Source of the DNA: Prochlorococcus sp. AH-736-L23 | GTDB lineage: Bacteria; Cyanobacteriota; Cyanobacteriia; PCC-6307; Cyanobiaceae | Direction: 5' to 3' | Assembly: GCA_028141225.1 (NCBI GenBank) | Contig: JAOIPS010000010.1 | Coordinates: 1 to 44,945 of the forward strand | DNA length: 44,945 nt | Shown: positions 44,486-44,945 of the stretch, one piece after another | Layout: each line of letters begins with the position of its first letter | Position numbering within the stretch: position 1 is the stretch's first letter | Translations under genes and position numbers: made by a program | The notes under the pieces: model-generated | The model's database searches: none | Seen by the model: the letters and a program-made list of their open reading frames with translations, nothing else | What the model was told of the DNA's origin: nothing

Positions 44486-44857
44486 ATGTGGTCTAAGATC
44501 AGGCTTGCAATTTACGGAACTACTGCTTTAGCAGGAATTATTTGGCCACTTTATTTTATTAATCAGTTTATTAATTTGGTAAGGAATGGAAACATTCAAG
44601 GATCCGCGATAGATATAGGAAACGCCTTTTTTGATGATGCATGGATAACACCTACATCAGGATTTATATCGGCTGATACAGCGGTTCTTCTCATAGCTAT
44701 TTTTGTTTTTTATGCTGCTGAGGGAAGGAGACTAAAATTACGTTTGTGGGGTATTTATTTCCCGCTAACATTTATGATTTCGCTTGCTTTTTCATTTGGG
44801 GCATTTATGTTTATTCGTGAACTAAAAACTAATAAAGAACTAAATGAAACTAATTGA
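44486..44857 (+). CDS. DUF2834 family membrane protein, 123 aa
   Basis: 123 residues with about three hydrophobic segments: an N-terminal span (RLAIYGTTALAGIIWPLYFI), a central span (SADTAVLLIAIFVFYAAEG) and a C-terminal span (LTFMISLAFSFGAFMFIREL), plus EGRRLKLRLWGIYF between the last two. This matches the DUF2834 family of small polytopic proteins of unknown function. The end overlaps the start of the next, truncated gene by 14 bases. Confidence 0.75.
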   Translation: MWSKIRLAIYGTTALAGIIWPLYFINQFINLVRNGNIQGSAIDIGNAFFDDAWITPTSGFISADTAVLLIAIFVFYAAEGRRLKLRLWGIYFPLTFMISLAFSFGAFMFIRELKTNKELNETN

Positions 44858-44945
44858 AAATTTTGTAGAAAAATTCCACAATTTTTCTCTTCCTACGCCA
44901 GAAAAGTGCTTTGTATTAGAGGAGGGAGATGAACTATATATAAAT
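44844..44945 (+). CDS. Hypothetical protein, 3' end cut by window
   Basis: ATG at 44844, open to the last base (34 codons). The residues visible are MKLIENFVEKFHNFSLPTPE, KCFVLEEGDELYIN. The start lies within the last codons of the DUF2834 gene in another frame, which suggests translational coupling. There is too little sequence to name a family. Confidence 0.5.
   Translation, partial: MKLIENFVEKFHNFSLPTPEKCFVLEEGDELYIN

Overview
The window looks like a chromosome segment of a high-light-adapted Prochlorococcus or a very close relative. The DNA is strongly AT-rich and the genes are short-spaced and tightly packed. Several genes are cyanobacterial markers: pipX-pipY, a DUF1823 protein, a cyanobacterial-type galactolipid glycosyltransferase, a YlqD-like coiled-coil protein, malate:quinone oxidoreductase, and the picocyanobacterial families DUF3764 and DUF4278. 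This assignment comes from recognising protein sequences by eye. No database search was run.

Bases 1-37,860 are ordinary core genome. In order they carry: cell wall synthesis and rRNA methylation (PBP1A fragment, rsmB); a DCC / DUF2805 / DUF2256 / photolyase-like operon; trmH, an orphan DppC-type permease, lepA and mqo; a NifU-like Fe-S carrier; a DUF4278 small protein behind a structured leader that looks like a glutamine-II ('downstream-peptide') riboswitch; an ArsM-like methyltransferase and a class V PLP enzyme; an SDR, murE, a glutaredoxin-like protein, yidD and rpsD; a sulfur amino acid cluster (two tandem cystathionine-synthase-family enzymes and cysK); queA, the pyruvate dehydrogenase E2 gene, an acyl-activating enzyme and lipB; hpf, a DeoC-like protein, recO and a galactolipid synthase candidate; proC, sepF, pipY and pipX; an EcfT/CbiQ protein, der, DUF1823, cobI, miaE and aroQ. 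The block ends with tRNA-Tyr(GTA) and tRNA-Thr(GGT).

Bases 37,861 to the end look like accessory DNA. Directly after tRNA-Thr lies a truncated tyrosine-recombinase (integrase) remnant. It is followed by many very small genes on both strands, several of them tiny membrane or highly charged proteins, then a DUF3764 protein, an ABM-like ferredoxin-fold protein, a DUF985 cupin, a thiamin-salvage pair (thiD, tenA), and a DUF2834 membrane protein next to a gene cut by the window end. The layout fits a tRNA-anchored integration site whose integrase has decayed.

The observations most worth following are: (1) the structured GC-rich leader and nested starts of the DUF4278 gene; (2) a photolyase-like protein of the Fe-S-containing family that seems to have lost three or four of the four cluster cysteines, encoded in an operon with three small partners, one of them a 43-residue zinc-ribbon protein read from a TTG start; (3) a DeoC-fold protein lacking the Schiff-base lysine region; (4) two large PLP enzymes in the same frame separated only by TGA AAA; and (5) the integrase remnant and small-ORF cluster beside tRNA-Thr. 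No CRISPR array, insertion sequence or intact mobile element was found.
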